DNA of 64,000 bases, taken from Streptomyces griseorubiginosus (GTDB lineage Bacteria; Actinomycetota; Actinomycetes; Streptomycetales; Streptomycetaceae). How positions within the stretch are numbered: the stretch's first letter is position 1; each line of letters begins with the position of its first letter. The position numbers and the translations under genes are program-made. The notes below the pieces were generated by a model, which saw only the letters and a program-made list of their open reading frames with translations, was not told where the DNA came from and searched no databases. The stretch covers positions 73,572-137,571 of the forward strand of contig NZ_KQ948747.1 in assembly GCF_001514195.1 (NCBI RefSeq), given 5' to 3'. This document shows positions 44,632 to 53,550 of the stretch, piece after piece.

Positions 44632-45540
44632 TCATCGCGGCAGCGAGGCGCGGGCTGTGTCCTGCAGAGTGTCGCGGAGCCAGCGGTGTTCCGGGTCATT
44701 GTCGAGTCGTGGGTGCCAGGCGGCGCGCACATGCAGCTCGGGCAGTTGGGCCGGGACGTCGAACCAGCGCAGACCCAGCGGCGGCCCGTACTGCTCGGCG
44801 AGCTGCCTCGGCACGAGTCCGACGTACGGGCTCGACGACACGAGCAGCAGCGCGGCCGCGTAGGTGGGCACCACTGCGGCTACGTGCCGGTGCAGCCCCG
44901 CGGCGGACAGTACGTCGTCCAGCGGGCCGTGAGCCTGCCCGCGACGGGAGGCGGAGACGTGGTGCGGCGCGCAGAGCCGGGCTAGGGTCAGCGGGCCCGG
45001 TCCGTCCAGCGGGCTGCCGGCGCACGCGGCCGCCACCATCCGATCCTGGTACAGCGCCGCCGTGCAGATGTCCGGCGTGGTGAAAGAGCCGACCCCGACG
45101 TCCAGGTCGACCGAGCCGTCCCGCAGCGCCTCAACGCTCTCGGTGAGCTCGGCGACGAACCGCAGCACCACCCCGGGCGCCTCGACGGCCACTGCGGCGA
45201 CGAGGGCCGGAGCCAGAGTGGCGGCCACCCCGTCGTTGATCCGGATGGTGAACGTGCGCCGCAGCTCGGCCGGCCGGATCTCCCGGTCGGCTCGCAGCAG
45301 CTCGGACGCCTCATCCAGCAGGGAGCGCACCCTCGGCGCCGCGCGCATCGCGTAGGGGGTCGGCAGCATCCCCCGCCCTGCTCGCACCAGCACCGGGTCC
45401 CCGCAGGCCCGCCGCAGCCGGCCGAGCGCGCGGCTGGTCGCGGGGATGGACAGGTGCAGGCGTTCCGCGGCCGCTGTGACGCTGCCCTCCTCGACGAGCG
45501 CGTCGAAGATCCGCAGCAGGTTCAGATCGAGCTGCTCCAT
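44632..45540 (-). CDS. LysR-family transcriptional regulator
   Basis: 302 aa. The winged HTH is LNLLRIFDALVEEGSVTAAA, ERLHLSIPATSRALGRLRRA (residues 6-45), followed by the typical substrate-binding fold (RRTFTIRINDGVAATLAPAL, VDLDVGVGSFTTPDICTAAL). It is divergent from the darcynin-like/SDR gene pair starting at 45664, with an inverted repeat right after its start, and should act as autoregulator and activator of that pair. Confidence 0.9.
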   Translation of the reverse strand: MEQLDLNLLRIFDALVEEGSVTAAAERLHLSIPATSRALGRLRRACGDPVLVRAGRGMLPTPYAMRAAPRVRSLLDEASELLRADREIRPAELRRTFTIRINDGVAATLAPALVAAVAVEAPGVVLRFVAELTESVEALRDGSVDLDVGVGSFTTPDICTAALYQDRMVAAACAGSPLDGPGPLTLARLCAPHHVSASRRGQAHGPLDDVLSAAGLHRHVAAVVPTYAAALLLVSSSPYVGLVPRQLAEQYGPPLGLRWFDVPAQLPELHVRAAWHPRLDNDPEHRWLRDTLQDTARASLPR

Positions 45541-45551
45541 ATTTGCATCAT

Positions 45552-45579
45552 ACGCAACGAACGTTTGTCAAAGTTGCGT
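45552..45579. promoter_or_regulatory. LysR binding site candidate
   Basis: ACGCAAC, 14 bp, GTTGCGT: an interrupted dyad with 7-bp perfect arms starting 12 bp upstream of the LysR start. Dyads at this place and of this spacing are typical recognition sites for autoregulating LysR proteins. Confidence 0.55.
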
Positions 45580-45605
45580 GGCGCGATAGCTTCCAGGGCC
45601 CCTAG

Positions 45606-45647
45606 CGTCGATGTCGTCCCGCCCACTCCAACGGGGCGACATCGACG
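45606..45647 (+). promoter_or_regulatory. Long hairpin in the leader of the darcynin-like gene
   Basis: CGTCGATGTCGTCC (45606 on) pairs with GGGCGACATCGACG (45634-45647): 11 perfect pairs plus further pairs through one G-U. The loop is about 14 nt. It ends a few bases before the AAGGAAAC ribosome site of the gene at 45664, so it could affect translation, or be an operator if transcription starts inside it. Confidence 0.45.
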
Positions 45648-45663
45648 TAAGGAAACAGCAGCT

Positions 45664-46029
45664 ATGCCGCCGCACACGTTCGAGGCTTCCCTGACCGCTT
45701 TCATCCTGGTGCGGACCACCCGCAGCTGGCTGGACCTCACACCCCGGCAGCGGTTCGAGGTCCTGCGGACCGAGATCCGGCCGGCCATCGAGGCCAAGGG
45801 CGTGGCTGTCCGTTCGCGGTTCTACGACACGGAGTTCTACTCCGCCCGGGTGAGCGACATCTGGGTCTGGGAAGCACCCGACCACAACTCGTTCCAGCAG
45901 GTCATCGAGGCGTTGCGAGAAACCCGCTTCTGGGATGACTACTTCGAGGTGGTGGACGTGCTGGTGGGCGTGGAGAACGCATACGCCATCAACTACGGCC
46001 AGGACGCCATCGCCACGCTCGGCGCGTGA
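45664..46029 (+). CDS. Darcynin-like small protein
   Basis: 121 aa. The sequence FEASLTAFILVRTTRSWLDL with TPRQRFEVLRTEIRPAIEAK, VSDIWVWEAPDHNSFQQVIE and FWDDYFEVVDVLVGVENAYA fits the darcynin family, a ferredoxin-like (ABM-related) fold of unknown activity. ATG 45664 follows AAGGAAACAGCAGCT. It is 31 bp upstream of an SDR gene, probably in one transcript controlled by the divergent LysR gene. It may modify or bind the substrate of the SDR (inference). Confidence 0.75.
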   Translation: MPPHTFEASLTAFILVRTTRSWLDLTPRQRFEVLRTEIRPAIEAKGVAVRSRFYDTEFYSARVSDIWVWEAPDHNSFQQVIEALRETRFWDDYFEVVDVLVGVENAYAINYGQDAIATLGA

Positions 46030-46060
46030 CTGAGCGTCCGCGCAGACAAGGAGACTCTCG

Positions 46061-46819
46061 ATGACCCGCATCGCACTGATCACCGGCGGAAACCGGGGCC
46101 TGGGCCGCGCGGCCGCACTCGCGCTGGCCGAGGACGACGTGCACGTGATCCTCACCTATCGCTCACACCCCGACGAGGCTCAGGCCGTAGTCGCGCAGCT
46201 GACCGAGCGGGGCTGCTCCGCCGCCGCCCTGCACCTCGACGTCCAGAAACCCGACAGCTTCGCCGCGTTCGCCGACGAGCTGTGTGACATGCTCGGTCGG
46301 CAGTGGCACCGAGACCGGTTCGACGTGCTGGTCAACAACGCCGGCTTCGACGGGCACACCCCGTTCGGGCAGACCGATCCGACCACCATGGACGAGCTCT
46401 ATATGGTGCACGTGAAAGGTCCGATCCTGCTGACCGAGCTGCTCGCACCGTTGATCGCGGACGGAGGTCGAGTGCTGTTCACCTCCACGGGACTGACCCG
46501 GTACGTGGCCAACCCCGTCTACTCGGTGTACGCCTCGATGAAGGGCGCCATCGAGGTCTACACGAAGTACGCCGCCACGGCGCTCGGCCCCCGTGCCATT
46601 ACGGTCAACGCGATTGCGCCCGGCGCCACCGCGACGGACTTCGCCCACGGGATGATCCGCGACGACCCCGACTACCGCGCGATGATCACCGCGAACCACG
46701 CTTTCGGCCGGGTGGGAGAGCCCGCCGACGTGGCGGGCGCGGTCCGCACCCTCACCTCGCCGAGCGCGGGCTGGATCACCGCCCAGCGGGTCGAAGCCTC
46801 CGGCGGGCAGAGTCTCTGA
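46061..46819 (+). CDS. Classical SDR-family oxidoreductase
   Basis: 252 aa. Cofactor motif ALITGGNRGLGRAAAL (TGxxxGxG, residues 5-20), NNAG at about 93, catalytic Ser in LFTSTG and the YxxxK motif as VYASMKG (Tyr near 166). The C-terminal substrate loop and GGQ ending are normal for 3-oxoacyl-ACP-reductase-like enzymes. It reduces a keto group or oxidises an alcohol with NAD(P). Preceded by AAGGAGA. Probably co-transcribed with the darcynin-like gene under the LysR-type regulator. Confidence 0.9.
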   Translation: MTRIALITGGNRGLGRAAALALAEDDVHVILTYRSHPDEAQAVVAQLTERGCSAAALHLDVQKPDSFAAFADELCDMLGRQWHRDRFDVLVNNAGFDGHTPFGQTDPTTMDELYMVHVKGPILLTELLAPLIADGGRVLFTSTGLTRYVANPVYSVYASMKGAIEVYTKYAATALGPRAITVNAIAPGATATDFAHGMIRDDPDYRAMITANHAFGRVGEPADVAGAVRTLTSPSAGWITAQRVEASGGQSL

Positions 46820-46874
46820 GCCGTCGGACGCCATCGCTCGCCTCTGGATCACTTATCCCCAGACGGTTGCCCGG

Positions 46875-47277
46875 CAACCGATCAGACGTCGTCATCGCTC
46901 AAGGAGGGCTCGCGCCGCGCACCTCGGCCGGGATCTCCGTGGAAGAACGCAAGGGAATCCGGCAGAGGGTACGGCTCCGTAAGCCCCAACGGGTCGCGCT
47001 GCACTCCTGGTCCTTCGCTCAGCTCGCAGACTTCATCGTCCACAAGGCCGACCGGGCAGGCGTGCCCTTGGTCTTCGTCGATCCCGGGTACGCGTCCCAG
47101 ACATGCGCCAAATGCGACCACGTCGACAAACACAACCGTGTCGACCAGGGACTTTTCATCTGCCGGGGGTGCGGGGTCCTTGCCCACGCCGACCGGAATG
47201 CTTTCTACAACATCGCCACCCGTGGCGAGAGCGTGCGGAACGCGGGGCGTGAGTCACGCGTCCCTGCCACCCGATAG
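46875..47277 (+). pseudogene. TnpB (IS200/IS605 OrfB) C-terminal fragment
   Basis: About 120 codons of a TnpB C-terminal part: HSWSFAQLADFIVHKADRAG, VPLVFVDPGYASQTCAKCDH, NRVDQGLFICRGCGVLAHAD, RNAFYNIATRG. The zinc ribbon has the CxxC...CxxC pattern, and the RuvC-III Asp is in HADRNA. The N-terminal two thirds with the first RuvC Asp and the Glu are missing. The right end of the element follows. Confidence 0.8.
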
Positions 47278-47365
47278 AGGTATCTGGACGGAGGAGCCAA
47301 CCCAGCAGCCAGTTGGGCGCTACCTCCAAGCCCGGTCCTTCAGGGTTGGGTCACGTTGAAATGAG
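47278..47365 (+). ncRNA. Possible omegaRNA/right-end remnant of the TnpB element
   Basis: After the TnpB stop the sequence has a loop-rich stretch ending in CCCGGTCC-TTCA-GGGTTGGG, an imperfect hairpin, then GTCACGTTGAA. This resembles the 3' scaffold and right end of IS605-type elements. It overlaps the last codons of the minus-strand SDR gene at 47351. Only a remnant. Confidence 0.4.
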
Positions 47366-48376
47366 CTGGTGTTCGGCCAGGCTGCGCCCGGTCTGCTCGA
47401 TCGCGTCTGGGATCGATCGCAACGGGTGTCCGAGGAGGGTCTCCGCGGTGGTGCGCTCGAAGCGCTGCTTCTGGCCGATCAGCCATCGGTTGTCGCGCAG
47501 TTGGGGTTCGAAGACGCTGGCGAGCCAGGTGAACCAGGTCGGCATCGCCCGTGCGGGCACCTTCTGGCTTGCTTCGGGAAGGCGTTCGCGGATGACGCGG
47601 GCGACCTCGATAAGCGACATCGGGTCGGTGGCGACGATCGTGCGCCGACCGGCGGCACTCGCGGAGGTCATCGCGGCGATGTGGGCGTCGGCGATGTCCC
47701 GCACATCGACCCAGGGAAGCCTAAGGTCGGGGACCATCGGGAGTGCGCCCGACATGATCTGCTGGATCGCGGCGACTGAAGTCCCGGGATCGTTCGTCAG
47801 GAGTGGCCCGATCACCGCACCGGGGTTGATGAGTGCCAGCCGGTCCGGGACCCCACGTTGCTGCACGAGTTCGCGCGCGGCCCGCTCGGCCTTGATCTTC
47901 GAGACGGTGTACGCGTTCAGGCGCGGGCCGTCGGGGTCCGTCCAGTCAGCGTCGGTGTAGAGGTGCTCTTTGGGCGCGCGGGCAAACTGGATCGTTGCCA
48001 ATGATGAGGTCATGACGATGCGTTCCACGCCTGCATCCAGCGCCGCCCCGACCGCGCGGGTTGCACCCTCGACGGCAGGACGGATCAGCTCGTCAGGGTC
48101 TTTCGGCTTCGCTAGCCCGAACGGGGAAGCCACGTGCAGTACGTATCGGCATCCGTCGAGTGCTTCCGCCCACCCTTGATCGGACAGCAGGTCGAGCTGG
48201 CAGATCTCGAGCCTTGCCGTGTCGACGCCTGATGCCGCCATCGCTGCATGTACGTCGTCGGTTCGAGCGCGCGACCGCACGGAGCCGCGTACGGCGTATC
48301 CGCGCCGCAGCAGCTCGGCTGAGATGTGACCACCGATGAACCCCGAGATGCCTGTGACCAGGACCGTGTCTGTCAT
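47351..48376 (-). CDS. Extended SDR-family NAD(P)-dependent reductase (dihydroflavonol-reductase-like)
   Basis: 341 aa. VLVTGISGFIGGHISAELLR gives the extended-SDR TGxxGxxG motif at residues 5-24; the catalytic region contains RIVMTSSLATIQF and the YxxxK motif in NAYTVSKIKAERAA. The fold resembles dihydroflavonol-4-reductase/aldehyde reductases acting on aromatic or aliphatic carbonyls with NADPH. It is divergent from a TetR gene at 48446; the whole 69-bp gap is a near-perfect palindrome. A minus-strand promoter TTGACA (48436-48431), 16 bp, TAAACT (48414-48409) lies inside it. The 3' end overlaps the TnpB right-end remnant. Confidence 0.9.
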   Translation of the reverse strand: MTDTVLVTGISGFIGGHISAELLRRGYAVRGSVRSRARTDDVHAAMAASGVDTARLEICQLDLLSDQGWAEALDGCRYVLHVASPFGLAKPKDPDELIRPAVEGATRAVGAALDAGVERIVMTSSLATIQFARAPKEHLYTDADWTDPDGPRLNAYTVSKIKAERAARELVQQRGVPDRLALINPGAVIGPLLTNDPGTSVAAIQQIMSGALPMVPDLRLPWVDVRDIADAHIAAMTSASAAGRRTIVATDPMSLIEVARVIRERLPEASQKVPARAMPTWFTWLASVFEPQLRDNRWLIGQKQRFERTTAETLLGHPLRSIPDAIEQTGRSLAEHQLIST

Positions 48377-48388
48377 GTCTACTCCACT

Positions 48389-48444
48389 CCATCATCTTGA
48401 CAGTGAGCAGTTTACGAATCATCTGCTCACTGTCAAGATGATGG
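48389..48444. promoter_or_regulatory. Perfect 22-bp-arm palindrome: TetR operator over divergent promoters
   Basis: The left arm (48389-48410) and right arm (48423-48444) are perfect reverse complements of 22 bp around a 12-bp spacer; each arm contains CTTGACAGTGAGCAG. The right arm ends one base before the TetR ATG, and the left arm ends 13 bp before the SDR ATG. Each arm carries a TTGACA -35-like box pointing to one gene, so binding would shut both promoters. Confidence 0.85.
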
Positions 48445-48445
48445 G

Positions 48446-49078
48446 ATGGGCAAGGACTCACTCACCGGGGATCAGTACCATCACGGCAACCTGCGCGCCG
48501 CGCTGCTCGACAGCGCTCTCGTCGTGCTGACCGAGAAAGGCGTCGCAGGCTTCAGCATGCGCGAAGCCGCGCGACGAGCGGGAGTGTCGCAGTCTGCTCC
48601 CAAGCATCACTTCGGTGACGCGCGCGGGCTCCTCGCTGCGCTCGCGACCCGCGCGTACCGGCAACTCTGCGATCGGCTCGAATCACTGGAACTTGCTGGA
48701 CTCGATGCGCGAGAGCGCGTCACGTGCATTGCTGCGGAGTACGTCGCCTTCGCGGGCGAGAACCGCGCCCTGTTCGACCTGATGTGGCGGATGACGCAGT
48801 TCGACTTCACCGCATCCGAACTGGCCGAGGAGAAGCACCGCGCTCTCCTAATTCTGGATCGCAGCCTGCGCGGCGAGGACGCCGAACCACCGGCTCACGA
48901 CACCGACCCCGCGCTGGTGCCGAGCTATGCGGTCTGGTCTCTCGTTCACGGGTACACGACCCTCGCATTGGAGGGCGCAATCGACAGCAGCAACCCGGAT
49001 CCGCTGAACAGCGACCTGTTGAACACGATGCTCGCGCTTCTTGACGTGTCTGGCCCCCCGCGGAAGAGCTTTCCGTAG
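48446..49078 (+). CDS. TetR/AcrR-family transcriptional regulator
   Basis: 210 aa. The HTH is FSMREAARRAGVSQSAPKHH (about residues 37-56), with the YHHGNLRAALLDSALVVL helix before it, as in the YhgD/PaaR-like subgroup, and a C-terminal WHG-type domain (AAEYVAFAGENRALFDLMWR, SYAVWSLVHGYTTLALEG). No leader-type ribosome site is visible apart from GATGGG inside the operator arm, so translation may be leaderless. It is divergent from the SDR reductase and must bind the palindrome at 48389-48444. Confidence 0.9.
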   Translation: MGKDSLTGDQYHHGNLRAALLDSALVVLTEKGVAGFSMREAARRAGVSQSAPKHHFGDARGLLAALATRAYRQLCDRLESLELAGLDARERVTCIAAEYVAFAGENRALFDLMWRMTQFDFTASELAEEKHRALLILDRSLRGEDAEPPAHDTDPALVPSYAVWSLVHGYTTLALEGAIDSSNPDPLNSDLLNTMLALLDVSGPPRKSFP

Positions 49079-49333
49079 GGCGAAGCACAGTCCGGGGGAT
49101 GGAGGAAAATCGGAACGAGAACCGGCGCCGAGCCTCCGGCGGCCCTGGTGTGCGGATGACGGTTCATCGGTTGCCGGACCTGGCTGAAGCCGCCCCACGG
49201 ATGACGCCCAGTTATCTGCGGGCGTTTGGTTCGTGACCTGCGGTGATGCTCTGGAGGCTGTACGTGAGGCGGCCCTGCTGTCTGCGGAGGGGCAGGCGGT
49301 GCCCGCCATCGTGCAACTGTCAGCGGGGACGCG

Positions 49334-50180
49334 TTGACCATCCGTGCGGCGGCTGACGCCGTCCTCGACTCGTTCCGCAACCCGAACGCAGTTCGCAGCT
49401 ACGCGACGGTGTCGGCGAGACGGCCGAGAGGATCTGAGGGCCGCCCGCGTCGGCAGCGGACGACGAGATCGGCGAAGCCCTGGACCTGCTGCGGGTCACC
49501 GCGGCAGTCAACACCTGGAACGCCCGCCGGGCGGCGGTGCCTGACTCCGAGACCCGGGCGCGCTCGGAGATGGCCCTGGACAGGCCCATCGCCCGGCGCG
49601 AGGTCCACCTGCGGGAGAAGACCTTGTCGCGGATGCTCTACCAGACCGCCGCCCGATCTGAGGAGATCCTCGGTGTGAACATCGAAGGCCTGGACCTCGC
49701 CGCGCGCCGCTGTCCCATGCAGGCCAAGGGCGCCCGGAGCCAGGCCCACGAGGACTTCGTGCTGGAGATCGTCACCGGGGATGCCGACACCGCCCAGCTC
49801 CTGGCCCGGCTACTGAGCGGCCGTTCTCGGGGGCCGGTTTTCGGCACCCACTGTCGTCCAGGCCCGAAGCTTGTAAGCCCCCGCACTGTCTGCCCGGACA
49901 CCGGCCTCGCGCGCCTGCCGTAGGTCAAGCCCGCGCGCTGCTGGACGAGCACGCACACCCTCTGCGCGGCTTTGGAACAGGCTGGGACCTCACGGGTACC
50001 GCCATTCCGCGCTGACTGGCCTCGGCGAGCAGGCGCCTCGCTGCTGATGCTGATGGCGAAGTTCCGGCACAGAAGCCGGAGAACGTCCGCCGCTGCTCTC
50101 AAACCCACCCCAGAGGCGATCGCCGAACTCACAGGCTGCTCGCCCCTGGAGACGCCCACCGCTGAGCCGTCGCCGCCCGG
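49334..50180 (+). pseudogene. Tyrosine-recombinase/integrase remnant
   Basis: Starts LTIRAAADAVLDSFRNPNAV (SAM-like domain), loses frame near 49420, resumes ALDLLRVTAAVNTWNARRAA, lacks a stretch before PDSETRARSEMALDRPIARR, then HLREKTLSRMLYQTAARSEE (catalytic Arg region normally ARAEE), VNIEGLDLAARRCPMQAKGA and RSRGPVFGTHCRPGPKLVSP, a TAG, and in other frames GYRHSALTGLGEQ (catalytic His/Arg) and FRHRKPENVRRC, where the catalytic Tyr is Cys. At least four lesions. No attachment site or tRNA is seen nearby. 49079-49333 contains nothing recognised. Confidence 0.75.
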
Positions 50181-50268
50181 CAGGATGGCCCGCCCGGGCG
50201 GAGCAGCCCTTCGGGTGGCTCGGTTAGGGCGATAAGCGATGAAGCCGTCGCTTGGGAATGGAAGGGTG

Positions 50269-51030
50269 TCAGCCTTGGCGGCCCGGGAGCATGGTCAGGG
50301 CCTGGGATCGCTGTGTGACGAGGTCGTCGTACGTGCCGTCGCGCTCGGCCCAGCGGTGCATCAGGACGCCCTTCACGAGGATCTCGCGGGGGGTGGTGTC
50401 CTCCGAGAGCAGGTCCATGACCTCGGTGGCGAAGTCGCCGAGGGGCAACGCGTGGGGGTTCACGTTTTCCTGCCCTGCCGTGGCGACGGCCGGGGGGACA
50501 AGCTCAACGACGCCGACACCGGTGCCGTCGAGCTGCGCGCGCAGTGCCTCGGAGTAGGCGTGCACTGCGGCCTTCGAGGCGGCGTAGGTGGGCATGAGCG
50601 GGAACGGCAGGAAGGCGATTCCGGAGGTGACGGTGATGAAGGTGCCGGTACCCCGCCGGACGAGGTGGGGGGTGAAGGCGTCGATGACCCGGATGGTGCC
50701 GAGTAGATTGGTGTCGATCGTCGTCTCTGCCGCCTCGAAGTGCGCGGGGTCGCGCAGGTCCTCTGGGAGCATGACGCCAGACATCGTCACCACGGTGTCC
50801 AGCTCGGGGTACCGGGCGAGCACGGCGTCACGGGCAGATGCTACGGAAGCACTGTCGGTGACGTCGATGCTGAGCGTACCGAAACCTTCCTCGGCGAGTT
50901 CCGAGAGTGCCCCCGAGCTGCGCCCGCCTACGGCCACGGTGCTGCCCGCTGCGGCGAACCGGCGGGCCAGCTCTCGCCCGATACCCGAGGTTCCGCCGAC
51001 GATGAGAACGGTGCGGTTGGACAGATCCAC
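50269..51030 (-). CDS. Classical SDR-family oxidoreductase (DltE-like)
   Basis: 253 aa. VLIVGGTSGIGRELARRFAA gives the cofactor motif (GGTSGIG), SGV replaces NAG at about residue 84, and the catalytic YxxxK is TYAASKAAVHAY. The C-terminal part (VELVPPAVATAGQENVNPHA, ILVKGVLMHRWAERDGTYDD) matches DltE-type short-chain dehydrogenases. GTG 51030 follows AAGGGAAG. It is divergent from an XRE-type regulator gene at 51211 (180-bp gap), which probably represses it. Confidence 0.9.
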   Translation of the reverse strand: MDLSNRTVLIVGGTSGIGRELARRFAAAGSTVAVGGRSSGALSELAEEGFGTLSIDVTDSASVASARDAVLARYPELDTVVTMSGVMLPEDLRDPAHFEAAETTIDTNLLGTIRVIDAFTPHLVRRGTGTFITVTSGIAFLPFPLMPTYAASKAAVHAYSEALRAQLDGTGVGVVELVPPAVATAGQENVNPHALPLGDFATEVMDLLSEDTTPREILVKGVLMHRWAERDGTYDDLVTQRSQALTMLPGRQG

Positions 51031-51210
51031 GAGAACTTCCCTTAGTCCAGGGCGCCGCCGGCATTCAGGCGGCGCAGAAAGTGATGCTCCCTGTTCGGAA
51101 CAGGTGCTATCGCAGTCTTGACGGCATTCGCCGGGTGTGGCAGGGCCCCCGTCTTCCCTGGTCCTGCCAGGGCCCCCTCTGGGACGCGTGCACCGCATTA
51201 CGGTGTCGTT

Positions 51211-52083
51211 ATGAAGGATGAGGAATCCGGCAACCGGCTCGGCAGCTACCTCCGTGCCCGACGCGAACTGGTCTCCCCGGCGCAAGCAGGACTTCCGCCC
51301 GGGGGCAACCGCCGCGTGCCCGGCCTGCGCCGCGAGGAAGTCGCCCTGCTCGCCGGAATCAGTCCCGACTACTACCTTCGCCTGGAACGGGGTCGTGACA
51401 AGAACCCCTCACCGCAGGTTCTCGAGTCACTTGCGCGGGTCCTGCAGCTCGACGACATCGAGCGGACGTATCTGCTCGGCCTCGCGGCGGCGCACCCCAG
51501 GGCGCCGCGGCGCAATCGGCCCGAGCACGTACCGGCGCGCATGCATGAGTTGCTCGCTCACCTTCAGATCCCCGCATTCGTCGAAGGGCGCGCGTTCGAT
51601 GTCCTGGCCTCCAACCCCATGGCGGTCGCGCTTTCCCCCCGCCTGCAGCCCGGCCAGAACCGGCTTCGTTCCCTCCTCCTCGATCCCGAGGAACAGACCT
51701 TCCACCAGGACTGGGCGAAAGCCACCGCCGCTTTCATCGCCGCCCTTCGCAGCACCATCGGGGACGACACCGACAACCCCCGGTTCGTCGAACTCGTCGG
51801 AGAACTCGCACTGTCCAGTCAGCGGTTCCGCACTCTGTGGGCCCGCCATGACGTTCGCAGTTTCGACGGAGGCACGACCACAGTCCACCACCCCGTCGTC
51901 GGTGAGCTACGCCTCCACCGCGACAAACTCCCCATCGACGACGTCATCCTCGTCGTCTACTACCCCGACAAAGACAGCGACAGTGACGAGAAACTGCGGC
52001 TCCTCGCCGCCCTCTCACACACCGAGTCCGCCGGCACAGCACACGACCGACCGGCGGATGACCCACGCCCAAAGACACCCTGA
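51211..52083 (+). CDS. XRE-family regulator with MmyB-like ligand domain
   Basis: 290 aa. The N-terminal HTH reads LGSYLRARRELVSPAQAGLP, RVPGLRREEVALLAGISPDY, YLRLERGRDKNPSPQVLESL (residues 10-75), the signature of the large MmyB-like actinobacterial regulator family. The C-terminal MmyB-like domain (about 100-260) contains AFDVLASNPMAVALSPRLQP, FIAALRSTIGDDTDNPRFVE, RTLWARHDVRSFDGGTTTVH and LHRDKLPIDDVILVVYYPDK, a PAS-like pocket for a small ligand. Such regulators commonly control a divergent SDR gene, as seen here. Confidence 0.9.
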   Translation: MKDEESGNRLGSYLRARRELVSPAQAGLPPGGNRRVPGLRREEVALLAGISPDYYLRLERGRDKNPSPQVLESLARVLQLDDIERTYLLGLAAAHPRAPRRNRPEHVPARMHELLAHLQIPAFVEGRAFDVLASNPMAVALSPRLQPGQNRLRSLLLDPEEQTFHQDWAKATAAFIAALRSTIGDDTDNPRFVELVGELALSSQRFRTLWARHDVRSFDGGTTTVHHPVVGELRLHRDKLPIDDVILVVYYPDKDSDSDEKLRLLAALSHTESAGTAHDRPADDPRPKTP

Positions 52084-52325
52084 CGAGCACGCGCCGCCCC
52101 GGCTTCGCAATCAGAACGCCCGCACGATGCCGCATCGGTTCCCACCGCCGGACGTACCTTCATCGGGGCCTTCCTTCGTGGATACCCCGGCCTTCAGGCC
52201 GGGGAGGAAACGAAGCTCCTGCGGAGCAGGGCAGGAGACGTCGGTTTGCCGCCAGGGCGGACCGGCGTCCATCGCTCACCGGCCGAACACCCGCCGCTCA
52301 CATGGGAGTTGATAGATTGGGAGGT

Positions 52326-53538
52326 ATGGCGGAGCAGGTCAAGCGGGCGTTCAAGTACCGCTTCTATCCCACGGGCGAGCAGGCGGCTGAGTTGTCGCGC
52401 ACGTTCGGCTGTGTCCGCCTGGTGTACAACAAGGCGTTGGGAGGAGCGCAGCCGGGCCTGGTACGGCGAGCAGCGCCGGATCTCCTACGTGCAGTCCTCC
52501 GCCGCGCTCACCCAGTGGAAGAAGACCGAACAACTGGCCTTCCTGACCGAGGTGTCCTCGGTTCCGCTGCAGCAGGCGCTGAGGCATCTTCAGACCGCGT
52601 TCGCCAACTTCTTCGCCAAGCGCGCGAAGTATCCGCGCTACAAGAGCCGCAAGAAGTCCCGCGCGTCGGCCAAGTACACCCGCTCCGCCTTCACCTGGCG
52701 GGAAGGGAAGCTGATTTTGGCCAAGATGGCGGAGCCTTTGGACATCCGCTGGTCGCGCCCCCTGCCCGAGGGCGCAGAGCCGACCACGGTGACCGTGTCC
52801 CGCGACGCGGCCGGCCGCTGGTTCGTGTCGATGCTCGTGGAGGACACCATCAGCCCCGCCCCCGCCACGCATGCGGCGGTCGGCCTGGACGCCGGGATCA
52901 CCTCCCTGGTGACCCTGTCCACCGGGGAGAAGATCGCCAACTCCCGGCACGAACGCCACGACCGCGCCCGCCTCGCCAGGGCGCAGCGGGAGCTGTCCCG
53001 CAAGGCGAAGGGCTCCGTGAACCGGGCCAAGGCCCGGCGCAAGGTCGCCAAGGTCCATGCGCGGATCGCCGACCGGCGCCGCGACTTCCTGCACAAACTG
53101 ACCTCGCGCATCGTCCACGAGAACCAAGTGGTCGTGATCGAGGACCTGACCGTCCGTAACCTGCTGAAGAACGGGCGCCTGGCGCGCGCCATTTCCGATG
53201 CGGCGTGGACGGACCTGCGCTCCATGCTGGAGTACAAGTGCGCCTGGTACGGGCGCGAACTCGTCGTGATCGACCGCTTCTTCCCCAGCTCGAAGCTGTG
53301 CGGAAGCTGCGGCACGGTCGCGGCGAAGATGCCGCTCAACGTCCGTGCGTGGACATGCAAGCACTGCGGCGTCGTGCATGACCGCGATGTGAACGCGGCG
53401 CGCAACATTCTGGCCGCCGGGCTGGCGGCAGCAGCCTGTGGAGACGGTGTAAGACCTCAACGGGAGTCCTCCCGCACAGGGCGGTCGTCGGTGAAGCAGG
53501 AATCCCAGCGGGTGACCGCTGGAATCCCCCGCCTCTAG
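52326..53538 (+). pseudogene. tnpB: TnpB RNA-guided nuclease gene with a single frameshift
   Basis: ATG 52326 (GGGAGGT upstream) starts AEQVKRAFKYRFYPTGEQAA, FGCVRLVYNKAL. One extra T near 52438 shifts the frame; the second frame carries ERSRAWYGEQRRISYVQSSA, LDAGITSLVTLS (RuvC-I Asp), QVVVIEDLTVRNLLKNG (RuvC-II Glu), CGSCGTVAAKMPLNVRAWTC with KHCGVVHDRDVNAAR (zinc ribbon and RuvC-III Asp). All catalytic residues survive, so the lesion is one base. The ancestral protein would be about 404 aa. TnpB cuts DNA guided by an omegaRNA transcribed from the element's 3' end; the stop codon lies in the right-end hairpin. Confidence 0.85.
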
Positions 53539-53550
53539 GCGGGGGAGGAA
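53440..53550 (+). ncRNA. Candidate omegaRNA scaffold of the TnpB element
   Basis: The last 100 bases of the TnpB frame and the following right end are rich in potential stems and finish with the 8-bp GC hairpin at 53526-53545. In IS200/IS605 elements this region is transcribed as the guide RNA, with the guide starting just outside the right end. The RNA boundaries are not determined here. Confidence 0.45.

Noticed and set aside
49334..50180. Attachment site for the integrase remnant
   Set aside because: No tRNA gene or direct repeat was found around the dead integrase.
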